From: Incurvaria masculella
Lineage: Eukaryota > Arthropoda > Insecta > Lepidoptera > Incurvariidae
Assembly (NCBI GenBank): GCA_946894095.1
Contig: OX335657.1
Location: forward strand, 6,882,001-6,946,000
Direction: 5' to 3'
DNA: 64,000 bases
The position numbers and the translations under genes are program-made. The notes beneath the pieces are model-generated. The model searched no databases. It was not told where the DNA came from and saw only the letters and a program-made list of their open reading frames with translations. Below, in pieces: positions 31,640-41,940 of the stretch (positions are counted from its first letter, which is position 1; each line of letters opens with the position of its first letter).

Positions 31640-34555
31640 ATGTTGCCGTCTTCGGCGCCGACCAATCTCCAAACACCACACCTACAAGCTGCAAGTACAA
31701 CATGCTCCGGGACAGGTTCAAGCTCTACCGATTGTCTAGCAACAACTTCAACACAAAATGAGATCATATGTCCCCACTGCCAACCGCACGCACTTCGCTC
31801 CTTTAAAAGCCAGAAAGGGCTGAAAATTCATGTCACGAGAATACATTCAAAGGATTCAAGTTTACCAGCAACAGCTCCAGCTATCCTTTCGGAGAGTTTC
31901 ACCACAAAAATTGCTCGCTACAGAACGAATGTAATTGTCCTTAAACGCATACCTAAAGGAGCTCGAATTGCTGTTGCCGAAAAACTGTGCACGATCATAG
32001 CCAATTGCGTTAAAAAGAATGACTTGATTTCATGGCAGGACCTCATGACATTTTCTTTCACTGCGCTCCAAGTGCCTAATTTACAGACTAAAAATATAAG
32101 TTTGGTGACAAAAATTAAAGAAAATTTGTTATCCAAAAATGAACCGACGTATAGACGAAAGGGTTACTCCACAACTATCCAGAAAAGAATTGAAGCTAAA
32201 GTATCAGACGGTGATATCCGAGGCGCTGTAAGGCTAATTTCCTCTACCGACGACCTGGCACCATATGAAGACTCCGTGTTGTCAGGATTGAAAGAAAAAC
32301 ACCCGGCCCCATCCCGTGATCTCGCTTATCCGGACGCACCACTCCCACCCTGCAACGATCATCTTTCCGTAACGGAATCAAAGGTATCCAGCGCCATACT
32401 CAGTTTCCCACCCGGTTCAGCTGCAGGAGTCGACGGATTACGACCGCAACACTTTAAGGACCTGTTGAGTCCAGCAAGTGGTGATGCTGGACGCCGTTTG
32501 CTTAAAGAAATTACAAACCTATGCAACCTCATGTTATCAGGCTTGGTGAATAAGGAGGCATGCAAGTTTTTATATGGGGCGTCGTTGTGCGCCCTGAGGA
32601 AAAAAGAAGGTGGGTCACGTCCAATCGTAGTTGGCAACGTTTTTCGTCGTTTGGTGGCAAAGCTGGCATGCCTCGCGGCACGTGATTCCGATGTATCAAA
32701 TTACCTACGGCCCAAGCAGATAGGCTTTGCCACTCCTCGAGGCTGTGAAGCAGCGGTACATTCAGTGCGAACTTACATCGATCACAACAAAGCTACGGAT
32801 AAAATCCTGGTGAAATTAGATTTAAAAAACGCTTTTAATTCCATTGAGAGAGATACGCTACTTTTGGCAATAAAAAACCAGGCTGCGCCATTGTATAGAT
32901 TTTTATGGCAGTGTTACTCAGAAGACTCACTCCTATTTTTTGGCGAAAACGTTCTCACATCACGTGTTGGAGCTCAACAGGGAGACCCTCTCGGTCCTTT
33001 AATTTTCAGTTTAGGAATACACCCAATCGTTGAAGGTCTAAATTCAGAGCTTAATGTCTGGTATCTAGATGATGGCACCCTCGCAGGAGAAGCTCAAACT
33101 GTAATTCGTGACCTTAATAAATTATCTAATGAATTTAAGAAAATTGGCCTACAGGTTAATACTTCTAAATGTGAAATTTATTTTTGCTCGTCACTTAACC
33201 AGTCAACTCTTGATGAGATTCACGCAATTATGCCCGACATTCGTGTAGTGACAGAGTTAGTACTCCTTGGTACACCCATCTCTATTGGAGCTGGCCATTC
33301 TATAATAAATAAAAAAATTGACGAGTTGAAGATACTGTTTGAACGTCTTAATACTCTAAACTCACACATTGGGTACACACTTTTAAAAAATTGTTTTGCT
33401 ATACCTAAATTGACATACTTACTCCGTACAACACCTGCTTGGAAGTTTAAAGATTTTTTTGAAAAAATTGATCTTTTGATTAAACATTCGATCGAATCAA
33501 TTTTCAATATCAACCTGAATGCTTCCCAATGGTTGCAAGCCACTCTTCCGATTCGTTTTGGAGGCATTGGCATTCGTCGAGTTACCGACCTCGTACTCCC
33601 TAGTTTTCTGGCGTCCGTACATGGCGTCTCGGATCTGGTCTCTCTCATCCTACCCCTTTCAGGAGACGGACTCGAGATTAGCTATTTATTGGAGGCCAGT
33701 CTTTTATGGGACGACATGTGTCCAAATGTAGATCGACCGACAGCTCTTAACGTACAAAAGCGCTGGGACGAAATAAATATCAAAAGAATCAGCGATACGT
33801 TTATTTTCAACAGTTCTATTGAAGAAGCAAGGTATAAAGCAAGTTGTTGCTACGAATCGGGTTCGTGGCTTCGCGCTCTACCGTCTAAACATATTTCAAC
33901 CATTTTGGACAATAATACAATTAGAATTTCAGTCGGCCTCCGTCTGGGGTGCGACGTCGTAAAACCTCATACCTGTACCTGTGGCGTGAATGTGGAGGCC
34001 AATGGGTTGCATGGGCTTTATTGCAGCAGAAGCGCTGGCCGATTTCCACGTCATACAATGTTAAACGAGATTATCAGACGCGCACTTGCCTCGATAAACA
34101 TTCCATCCATACTGGAACCCAACCTTTCACGCAATGATGGGAAACGGGTAGACGGGATGACCCTAGTTCCCTGGTCAGAGGGCAAATCTCTCGTTTGGGA
34201 TGCCACATGTGTGGACACATTGGCCCCCTCACACGTCACGCACTCAGCATTAAAAGTAGGTTCGGCTGCCGAGTCAGCAGCAAGTTTAAAAATAAAAAAA
34301 TACCAGGCAATAACCGATCAAAATTATTTATTTGTTCCTTTCGCGGTTGAGACCTTCGGCCCGTGGTGTGAGAGCGCCAAATCCTTTATTTATGAAGTCG
34401 GAAAGAAAATTATTGAATTAACAGGAGACAAAATGTCAGCAAGTTATTTAACACAAAGACTGAGCATTGCTATCCAGAGGGGCAATGCAGCAAGCGTGAT
34501 GGGAACACTGCCATACGTGTCGCCGCTGGACGAAGTATTTTATCTTGGTTCTTAA
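31640..34555 (+). CDS. R2-type (restriction-like endonuclease) non-LTR retrotransposon ORF, intact
   Basis: This 971-residue polyprotein combines DNA binding, reverse transcription and target nicking. From the N-terminus: a C2H2-like finger (IICPHCQPHALRSF...HVTRIH, about residues 46-72); RT with AGVDGLRPQHFKDLL, VKLDLKNAFNSIERD, AQQGDPLGPLIFSL and catalytic YLDDG (about residue 475); a Cys-rich knuckle (CTCGVNVEANGLHGLYC, about 777); and a PD-(D/E)XK-like endonuclease (KRVDGMTLVPW, LVWDATCVDT, KIKKY). The order matches RLE-type elements of the R2 superclade. No stop or frameshift was found, so this copy could be recent or active. The 3' UTR is AT-rich with AATAAATTAATATCC near 34620 and no clear poly(A) tail. 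The ATG at 31640 is the first in frame. The element's ends and target site were not found. Confidence 0.9.
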   Translation: MLPSSAPTNLQTPHLQAASTTCSGTGSSSTDCLATTSTQNEIICPHCQPHALRSFKSQKGLKIHVTRIHSKDSSLPATAPAILSESFTTKIARYRTNVIVLKRIPKGARIAVAEKLCTIIANCVKKNDLISWQDLMTFSFTALQVPNLQTKNISLVTKIKENLLSKNEPTYRRKGYSTTIQKRIEAKVSDGDIRGAVRLISSTDDLAPYEDSVLSGLKEKHPAPSRDLAYPDAPLPPCNDHLSVTESKVSSAILSFPPGSAAGVDGLRPQHFKDLLSPASGDAGRRLLKEITNLCNLMLSGLVNKEACKFLYGASLCALRKKEGGSRPIVVGNVFRRLVAKLACLAARDSDVSNYLRPKQIGFATPRGCEAAVHSVRTYIDHNKATDKILVKLDLKNAFNSIERDTLLLAIKNQAAPLYRFLWQCYSEDSLLFFGENVLTSRVGAQQGDPLGPLIFSLGIHPIVEGLNSELNVWYLDDGTLAGEAQTVIRDLNKLSNEFKKIGLQVNTSKCEIYFCSSLNQSTLDEIHAIMPDIRVVTELVLLGTPISIGAGHSIINKKIDELKILFERLNTLNSHIGYTLLKNCFAIPKLTYLLRTTPAWKFKDFFEKIDLLIKHSIESIFNINLNASQWLQATLPIRFGGIGIRRVTDLVLPSFLASVHGVSDLVSLILPLSGDGLEISYLLEASLLWDDMCPNVDRPTALNVQKRWDEINIKRISDTFIFNSSIEEARYKASCCYESGSWLRALPSKHISTILDNNTIRISVGLRLGCDVVKPHTCTCGVNVEANGLHGLYCSRSAGRFPRHTMLNEIIRRALASINIPSILEPNLSRNDGKRVDGMTLVPWSEGKSLVWDATCVDTLAPSHVTHSALKVGSAAESAASLKIKKYQAITDQNYLFVPFAVETFGPWCESAKSFIYEVGKKIIELTGDKMSASYLTQRLSIAIQRGNAASVMGTLPYVSPLDEVFYLGS

Positions 34556-34849
34556 CCCTTGTGTATTCGTTTTTTTTTCTTTTTCATGTTTTTAAAATTT
34601 TCATTTGTTAATGTTATCAAATAAATTAATATCCTTTAGAGTAAAGCAAAAGTCAAATTAATCAAATTAATGGTTTTTAAATCTAACTTTAAATTAGGAG
34701 CGCATTTTATTATTTCTTACGGTGCCAAGTGTATATATGGCATGTCGACTTAATGACATTTGATCAATATGCGCATCATAACCGGGCTCCTGAACACATA
34801 AAAACCCCAAAAGCCTAACTAATTGCACAGCCATTCTAAATGTATTCGG

Positions 34850-34980
34850 TCTCGCTTGGGTTTTCATTTTGCGATTCGTCCGCTGGCGGCGCCGGCGCGG
34901 GCGGGGCCGGAAGTGACGCTGCGGTTCCGCCCTCGCGCGACCCCGCCGCAACCAGGGCGGTGAAATCCGCCCAACATCCA
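34850..34980 (-). other. GC-rich patch, no gene
   Basis: A short block of G+C-rich sequence (GGCGGCGCCGGCGCGGGCGG) stands in AT-rich surroundings. Minus-strand translation is Arg-rich but low in complexity. The rest of 34640-35560 shows nothing supportable. Confidence 0.4.
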
Positions 34981-35560
34981 AAACGTTAAGCCCGTAATGA
35001 TGATAGTGTTTTACTGTCTCGATTCGTTTGAAGCAGATCTATACTAATGTAATAAAGCTGAATTGTTTGTTAGTTTTTTTCAACGCGCTAATCTCTGCAA
35101 CTATCACTATCTTTTTAAAAAAAAGCTTATATTTAAATGCTCTAAAAAGAAGAAAATAAACTTGAAACGAACTTTAATCGAATAAATTTGAACATTATAC
35201 AATTTATTTACATGATATAAAAGCTTGAGGCGATCTTAACCTATATAAATATATTTTATGGAATTTATACTATTTTTTTACTGACCAAAATGAGACTGAC
35301 CTGAGCGGAGCCGGAATCCTAGGATTCCAGAAGGAGGATAGCCGGGAATAGTAGATGATTTTAGATGTAAACAATATTTGTATCCGTTGCACGAGTATGT
35401 CACCCAACACTCTGTTTCATATAATATATGTTGCCACCAGTCATCAAATCCCATTTTTATTCACATTCATGTCAAAGATGACACGTAAATGTAACTATTG
35501 TATCATTGGTGTCTCTTCCAATAACTCCAAATCCATACTCCAAGCTAGTGTCAAAGATAA

Positions 35561-35746
35561 CCTATATGGCGTGACTGTAAAAACATTTACGACATAAAAT
35601 ACCTTCTCCGCTGTCGAGTCGTGCTTCAACCGCACATGCCCAAGCGTGAAATTCCCCAATGTTCTAACTGCGAGGCGCGCATATTCTGCCACAGATCGAA
35701 ACAATGTCTCCTTAATGCATATAAAAGCAACCAGCAAAATGTTTGA
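35561..35746 (+). pseudogene. Relic Jockey-type LINE ORF1 (PRE_C2HC-like)
   Basis: The + frame reads NIYDIKYLLRCRVVLQPH then KREIPQCSNCEARIFC. IKYLL...KREIPQCxNC is the block before the first zinc knuckle in Jockey-type Gag-like ORF1 proteins. The usual GH of the knuckle is lost and the frame closes at 35746. No flanking ORF1 or RT parts remain. 35747-36448 has no other supported feature. Confidence 0.55.
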
Positions 35747-36456
35747 AGAATGGCAAAACAACAGCGACATCCATTCACTGTCCATGAAAATTTATGATAA
35801 AAAATATCAATCAAGCAAGTTATACGAACAAATGTACCGAATCGTTTGAAATTGTATTTAATACCATATTTAGTTATACCAAATTATAAACAATAGCATT
35901 TCATATTTGAGTAAGGTATTGACGAGACAGCCGTTTATTTCTTTATATGATTGGCGTTCTCTCTACGCCTTAGTAACAGAAACAAGGCAAACAGTAATAA
36001 CCACATAATATAGTAAAGTTATTATCTGATTGACGCGTCTTAGAATACACAAACAACCGAAAAGCAGTCAAACCATCGAGCTCGACTCTGTCAATTAGAA
36101 TGACAAAAGCTTGAAGGTACATACGGCCATACAATTGTTTGAAGCTTCCTTCCCAGTTGAGAGCGAGTAAATATATTCATTGCGCCGACGCTAACGATGT
36201 CTAAAACCAAATATTTGTTCAGCGAATGAATTCAGCGAGCGTAAAACTTGTCTGCGTTGCAAATTTTCCTATAATTCATACCGAAATCATAATTGAAATA
36301 GGTATTATTAGAGTAATATATATAATTCGTATTTCGTGTATATTTATGTGTGTTATTTCATATTTCTGTTTATTTATATAGTAGAACATTTTCTCAAGCA
36401 TACAATAATAATTTTTAGCACTTAAAAGTATACGTATTTTTTTTGTATACTGAACA

Positions 36457-37098
36457 GGGGGAACGGCATAACGTATAATATGCAGATCGTATAATGTCAT
36501 ATTTTAACAAAATTTTAAAACCATGCACAACGTATAATCGGCAGATCGTATAATCTTATACGTAGTGCATGAAGAAGTCCAAAACATTAAATTACTCATT
36601 TCTCCATGCATAACGTATAATAGTCACAACGTATAATGTTATGATCTTATTTAACAAAAAAAGAAAACCATGCATATCATATAATCCTAAAATATTTCAT
36701 ACGATAAGCGCCCTTATCGATATAAGATTAAAGATTATACTCGCACGCGACTTTTCGACCGTCTCAATTAGCGTTGTAGCAAATTGTTACTCTTCAACAG
36801 ATATCGATTCGTAGCAATTTCAGCCTTAAATGTATCGTCGTTAGGGCGCTTTATGCAGTGCTTCTTGGCATATTATACGTTCTGCATGGTTTTATTTTTT
36901 TGTGAATTCATGTTAGGAATATTATACGTTGTGACTATTATACGTTCTGCATGATGCAAAGAGTTTATTTTATTTTTAAACTCATGCACAACGTATAACA
37001 TTATACGTTGTGACTATTATACGTTATGCATGATTTTAATTTTTTGGAAAAAAATAAGATTATACGTTGTGAATATTATACGTAGTGAATACGACTCT
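36457..37098 (+). mobile_element. 642-bp fold-back element, copy 2, complete
   Basis: It is flanked by a perfect 8-bp duplication ACTGAACA (36449-36456 and 37099-37106). It starts GGGGGAACGGCATAACG and ends GTAGTGAATACGACTCT. Arms of about 230 bp are imperfect inverted repeats made of CATGCA-(N)-CGTATAAT modules. The centre (about 36690-36860) is unique and has no ORF. An 8-bp duplication fits hAT-, P- or MULE-like transposases, so I infer a non-autonomous DNA transposon. Confidence 0.75.
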
Positions 37099-37106
37099 AC
37101 TGAACA

Positions 37107-39440
37107 CACAGAAAATTTACCTTTAAAGTAGAACAAGTAAACAAAATTGAACAAAATTAAATTAAATGTGAGATCGGTATAAATATAACCAAAAATGGAA
37201 TGTAAATATTGCTAAACTTTTATTATTCTAAGTCAGTATCAATAAATATAATTCGTCTTCAAATTTTGTTATAAATATTTTCAATTCGATAAAATACATT
37301 GTTAATTAGGAGAGTATGCAGTTTTCAAATAGTCTCCTAATAATCACTCCAGACAGATGTGTAAGGGGCAAGATAAAATTATTTCTTAAAGAGTTGGATA
37401 ACTATTAGTTATTAGTAAATTCATATGTACATATAATGCCGCCGCCGCTTTCTTAGAGGGGTAAGCAGATTGATACTGATATCGTCTCAAAATACATCTT
37501 CGACGTGATTTCAGTGAAAGGATTTAAAAATATTAAAAACCGCCACATTTAAATACATATATCAAGTTTGGATAATAAATCACGCATCTTTGCCGCATCG
37601 TTTCCTGATAGTTCAAAATATATCTACCAGAGCAGTTCGCCATGCCCAAACAATTTTGTACAAAAGCAAAACGAAATGTGAAAAAATATTGTTTGTAAAT
37701 TTACATACGATCGCATACTATGTGAATAAATATTATGTTACCAAGAAAATTTAAAAAAACCTACATAATTAAAAAGTTTTTTACACGCTTTCGGTTATCC
37801 AACAGATCAGCGGTAAAAACGGTCTTCCTAGAAAGTAATCTCTTGATTTCATTATCTGTTTTTTTTAGTTTTGAGGATAGATCAAAATTAATTCATACAA
37901 TATTTTAAATACTCACAAGTAGTAGTGCTTGCTACATACGAAATATGGACTCTGACGGTCGCCGTTGTCAAAAGGTTGAAAGTTGCCCCGCCAGCAAAGC
38001 AGCGAGCCAGGCTGGGAATATCGTTACTGGATATGGTGCATAACGAGGCAATCCGCCGATGTACCAAACAAACATAACTAATATATAATCTTTGAGCACT
38101 GGTGGATATAAGTAGTTTGTGTGCATTTGAGTTCAGAAAAGTGGTATGATTAAAATATAATATTAATAATTTCACCACACACTTGGAAATATCATAAAGA
38201 ATATCTTCGATATGTGTAAAATTAACTTCGGTTGATTACAAATAAAATTAAGAGTACAACTCTTAATAATTTATATAGCCCCGTTACTTTCATCAAGAAA
38301 AGTTGTCACTATATGTTTGACAGTAAAAGTGTCGAAAACATAATCTTTCATCTTGCCCTCATCCGCCAAACGCGCGGTAATAAATATAGTGCCAGTTCAT
38401 GCCTTCATTAAAAATATAAATTAAAACTGTAATAATGCTAGATTAATGTTTTGAAACTAAAATTCGATAAGATAAATCTAACAATAATTATGAAAACAAG
38501 AAATCCATTTACAATTGAAGTACTCAAATTTCTTAAAATACAAAACAATGAAAATATGAGAACATTACCAATTTATATTAAATGTTAAAATAAAAAATTA
38601 TAATCAATATATTTTATAATTTCTCCCTGGTATTAACTGCTCTATAAATGTAAAATGACTGCTTCATTTATTGAACGCTGGCTTCATCGGGCATGCGGGC
38701 GAACATACAAAGGCCTTTATTTCCGCAAACTAAGATAAATGGCTTTTCAGCGTGCTGAAATATTCGATCTTTACTATCTACATGAATTTTAGTTTGGAAT
38801 CCAGTAGATTGGTGGTGAAAAGTTTCATCGCTCCGAAGTTCTACTGAAATACTACATATTGACACGGAAGGAATATTAGTTACTCATGCGGTAGCTTTGA
38901 CACCTACATTGAAGCATTTTTATCCGTATTTTGAAAATAGCAATTATTTGATGAGATGTCACTTTTAACTTGGGGTAAAACGAAAAAGCCAGTAATAATT
39001 TTTTTATGTATTAAATGGAAATTAAATAACTGTTCTCTCATTAATTTAAGCTTACTCATCACTTTTAGTTGTATATAAATTGTAGAGCACTTTAAACAAT
39101 TCTCAATTTGAAACCGTACGCGACAATGTCCCAACTAATATAGTTTGAAAATTATTTGAAAACCAATCATTTGAAAAACTAAAACATATTTCTGCATTTG
39201 GTTTCCCGTGAAAAGGGTTTAACTGATGTTTTAATACTTATAGGGAACTGTAGTTTTTGCCAACCATGGCGTAACGATTTGTTTTTTTTACTATTTTAAA
39301 ACAATGATAGAATAAAATTGTGTTGCTAAAAGATAGTTTTCTTGTTTTACATATACAGTAAGGCAGCACCCCAGTGACTAAGGAAGGACGGGACTGGTGC
39401 CGGAAGTAAAAAATACATACACGTACAATGACAACGGCGA
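37107..39440. other. AT-rich stretch without supported features
   Basis: Only short, low-complexity ORFs occur, and there are no repeats that I could match to the rest of the window. A putative ORF at 38668-38865 (-) has no recognisable content. Confidence 0.5.
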
Positions 39441-39495
39441 GCATTTCGCTTACGAATGTATTCTCTACGAATGTTCTAGAGTCCAACGACACATA

Positions 39496-39551
39496 GAAGA
39501 AATAGGAAATACACAGGACTAAATGGCGTCCTGTGTAGTTCCTACTTCTTC
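39496..39551. repeat. Hairpin, 24-bp arms
   Basis: GAAGAAATAGGAAATACACAGGAC pairs with 39528-39551 with two mismatches over an 8-base loop. Weaker pairing extends outward through CGAATGTTCT on both sides. Confidence 0.7.
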
Positions 39552-39586
39552 TACAAGAACATTCGGTGTTGCGCGTCCATAATTGT

Positions 39587-40180
39587 ACAGCTCGTGGTGT
39601 AGGACCTAGAGGACTTTCCTTTTACCGGAGAGGTCATGGGTTCAGACCCTCGCCTCGGTCATGCACCACTTTCTTTCTCTTTTTGAGTTAGATAAGTTCA
39701 TTTCGTTCGAGCTTTTCCATGGTTTTCCATGCAAATCTGTAGGTCCCCTTCCCTTACTAGGTAGTTAGGTTAAGCCCGTCCAGTACCATCGCATTGGTTG
39801 AAACTATGGTTGAAGCGGAAATGAAAAATGGTCTTTGCCCTCCATCCAGCAGGTCTATTCCTGGGTTTCCCTAATCCGGAATCAGGAATCCGCTTTTATA
39901 GCGGTTTTCAAAGCGATTTTTTCGACAGAAAATTTATTAATTGAAATAGTAAGTTCCAGAATCTTTTCGTCAACAAAATCCCTTTGAAAACTGCGGTTTC
40001 CTAGACTCAGGATTCCTGATTATTATTACGTGTAAGTGTAGGCTTCAGTGCAGCCGTGTTCATAAAGGGAATGTCCTGGCATGGCACCAAATTCCTTCGG
40101 AAAAGTGGTGTATTCGATTAATATCATGACGGTAGTTATGTGGTATAATCCATCCATGCCAGGTTCCATAAAATTTAAAA
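39587..40180 (+). repeat. SINE, tRNA-type head, interrupted by a MITE
   Basis: The head (AGCTCGTGGTGTAGGACC..., B-box-like GGTTCAGACCC) and body run to CCATCCAG at 39850. The family sequence resumes with TTCAGTGCAGCCGTGTTCAT near 40043 and continues through the tail (GGCATGGCACCAAATTCC). Confidence 0.65.
39851..40043. mobile_element. Small fold-back MITE inserted in a SINE
   Basis: AATCAGGAATCC (39880-39891) and GGATTCCTGATT (40010-40021) are exact inverted repeats, extended inward by GCGGTTTTCAAAG / CTTTGAAAACTGCGG. SINE sequence on both sides fixes the insertion limits within a few bases. Confidence 0.65.
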
Positions 40181-40662
40181 AACACTGAGTGCTTTATGAC
40201 AAATACAATACGTGGCCTAAGGAAAGCCTTACTGACTGGTGCAACTACAGTCCGAGCGTGGCTCTGCGTTTGACAACTTAAAGTCCACAAGTTGTCGACT
40301 GTAGCGATAAATAAGTACGGAAAGAACCGACGGCTAAAGAGGAAATATTGTTTTATAAGAATCTTTCTCGCAATCTCGTCCGGAACTTCGCCTGTGGACT
40401 GCCGTCTCTCCGGTGCAGTCCTCTTGACACTGTCAATTGAGTTGTAACACGGGCTTTGTACAGTTTATAAGTGCTTATACGTGCGGATTATCCAACAGGT
40501 ATTTTGCTGCACGACCGCACATTCAAGTTTGCAAGGATGCTTAAACTGTGTGGGTTCCGGCACCTAAAAACAATTCAAGCGGTCCCAATGTATGTCTTCC
40601 CGCGCATGTTGCAAGAGGCGACACAGAGATTTGTCGTTCGTTGTTCTGATTCCAGTTTTTTT

Positions 40663-41040
40663 TATGCAACCTGACATTGATGGCTAATACGACACCAGTA
40701 CCGTTTTAATATTAGCCCAATTCACCACATTCTCGAAGGAATAAGGTGCCATCTAGGACCTTCCCTTTATCAGCACGACTACATTGAACTGGATGGAAAA
40801 CACGGACATTTTTTTATTGCCGATTTGACCATTTTTTTATCCAATGCGATAATACCAAACCGGGCGGCCCTAAAGCCTACCACCTAGTTGGGGAAGGGGA
40901 CCTACAGTTTTACATGGATTTTGAACCATGGAATAGCTCGCACTCGTGACGAAATACACTTTTCCAACTCAAAAAACCCGGGTTTCTGGTATGCTAGGCA
41001 AGACCCCGCGCCGCTAGGATACGAGCCGCTCTATAAGACA
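40663..41040 (-). repeat. SINE, tRNA-type head, near full length
   Basis: On the minus strand it runs from GAGCGGCTCGTATCCTAGCG through AACTGTAGGTCCCC and CCATCCAGTTCAATGTAG to ATTAGCCATCAATGTCAGG and an A run. The head is mutated in the B box. Confidence 0.75.
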
Positions 41041-41094
41041 AGGGAGGTATTAATTCCGCTCTAGTTGGTAAAAGATCGCATTGTATGAACAATT

Positions 41095-41255
41095 GAAGAG
41101 TGAGGAAAATTGTTCGTGTTTTCCATCCAGTTTGATGTAGCCATGCAATATGATGAAGGTCCTGGCATGACACCTAGTTTTCCTCACCCAAAACACCTCA
41201 TGTTGGGATAATACTGTAACAGTAAGTGTGGTAAGTTACATAAAACAAGTGGTTT
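41095..41255 (+). repeat. SINE tail fragment
   Basis: TTCGTGTTTTCCATCCAG through GGTCCTGGCATGACACCTAG and GATAATACTGTAACAGTAAG. It lies between two minus-strand copies. Confidence 0.55.
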
Positions 41256-41277
41256 TGTTAATGTTATGTTTATAATT

Positions 41278-41672
41278 TTTTTTTTTTTTGCGACCTGACA
41301 TGGATGGCTAATACCACACAACTACCGTTATGATATTAGCCCAATACACCACATTCCCGAAGGAATAAGGTGCCATGCCAGGACCTTCCCTTCATGAGCA
41401 CAGCTACATTGAACTGACAATTTTTCATTGCCGCTTCTACCATCTTTTCAACCAATGCGATGGTACCAACCCGGGCGGGCTTAAACCCTACCACCTAGAA
41501 GGGGAAGGGGACCTACAGTTTTACATGGATTCCGAACCATGGAGCAGCTCGCATTCGTGACGAAATGCACTTATCGAACTCTGAAAGAGAAAGACAGTGG
41601 TGCAAGTTGGTATTGAACCCGGGCCTCTGGTACGCTAGGCCAGTCCCCGCGCCACTAGGCTACGAGCCGCTC
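41278..41672 (-). repeat. SINE, tRNA-type head, best-preserved copy
   Basis: The minus-strand head CGTAGCCTAGTGGCGCGG (A-box-like TAGCCTAGTGGC) and GGGTTCAATACC (B-box-like) lead into the shared body. The 3' end is ATTAGCCATCCATGTCAGG, CGC and A(n). About 395 bp. Confidence 0.8.
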
Positions 41673-41784
41673 GTAATAATAATTTATTTTTATTTATTTA
41701 TTAATTTATTATCGAAAATAATAATTTTAAATTTGATTTGTTCTACAAATAATACAACATAAAAATGATGCGCAAATATCTAAA

Positions 41785-41940
41785 GGGCAACTACAGTTGT
41801 ATGTGGAATCCGAACCATGGCCAGCGTTAACTGTCAAACGGTCATCCATCCAGAAACCGACCGCGCTTCGTATTGGTTAACCTCGATTTTCGAACATCAA
41901 GGCGTCGCACCGCGGCGATATTACGGGTACAGATATTGTG
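41785..41940 (-). repeat. SINE 5S-type head fragment
   Basis: On the minus strand ATCGAGGTTAACCAATACG and TTTCTGGATGGATGACCG resemble the 5S-like head of the 8.3 kb copy. CATGGTTCGGATTCCACAT and a mutated GTAGTTGCCC follow. Confidence 0.5.

Noticed and set aside
29125..37098. The two inverted fold-back copies as the ends of one large composite transposon enclosing the LINE and RLE element
   Set aside because: Each copy has its own flanking duplication (GGTGTG-type and ACTGAACA), so they are better explained as independent insertions.
41278..41672. True tRNA gene from A-box and B-box-like sequence
   Set aside because: The head leads into a repeated SINE body and lacks a full tRNA fold. The same body recurs many times.
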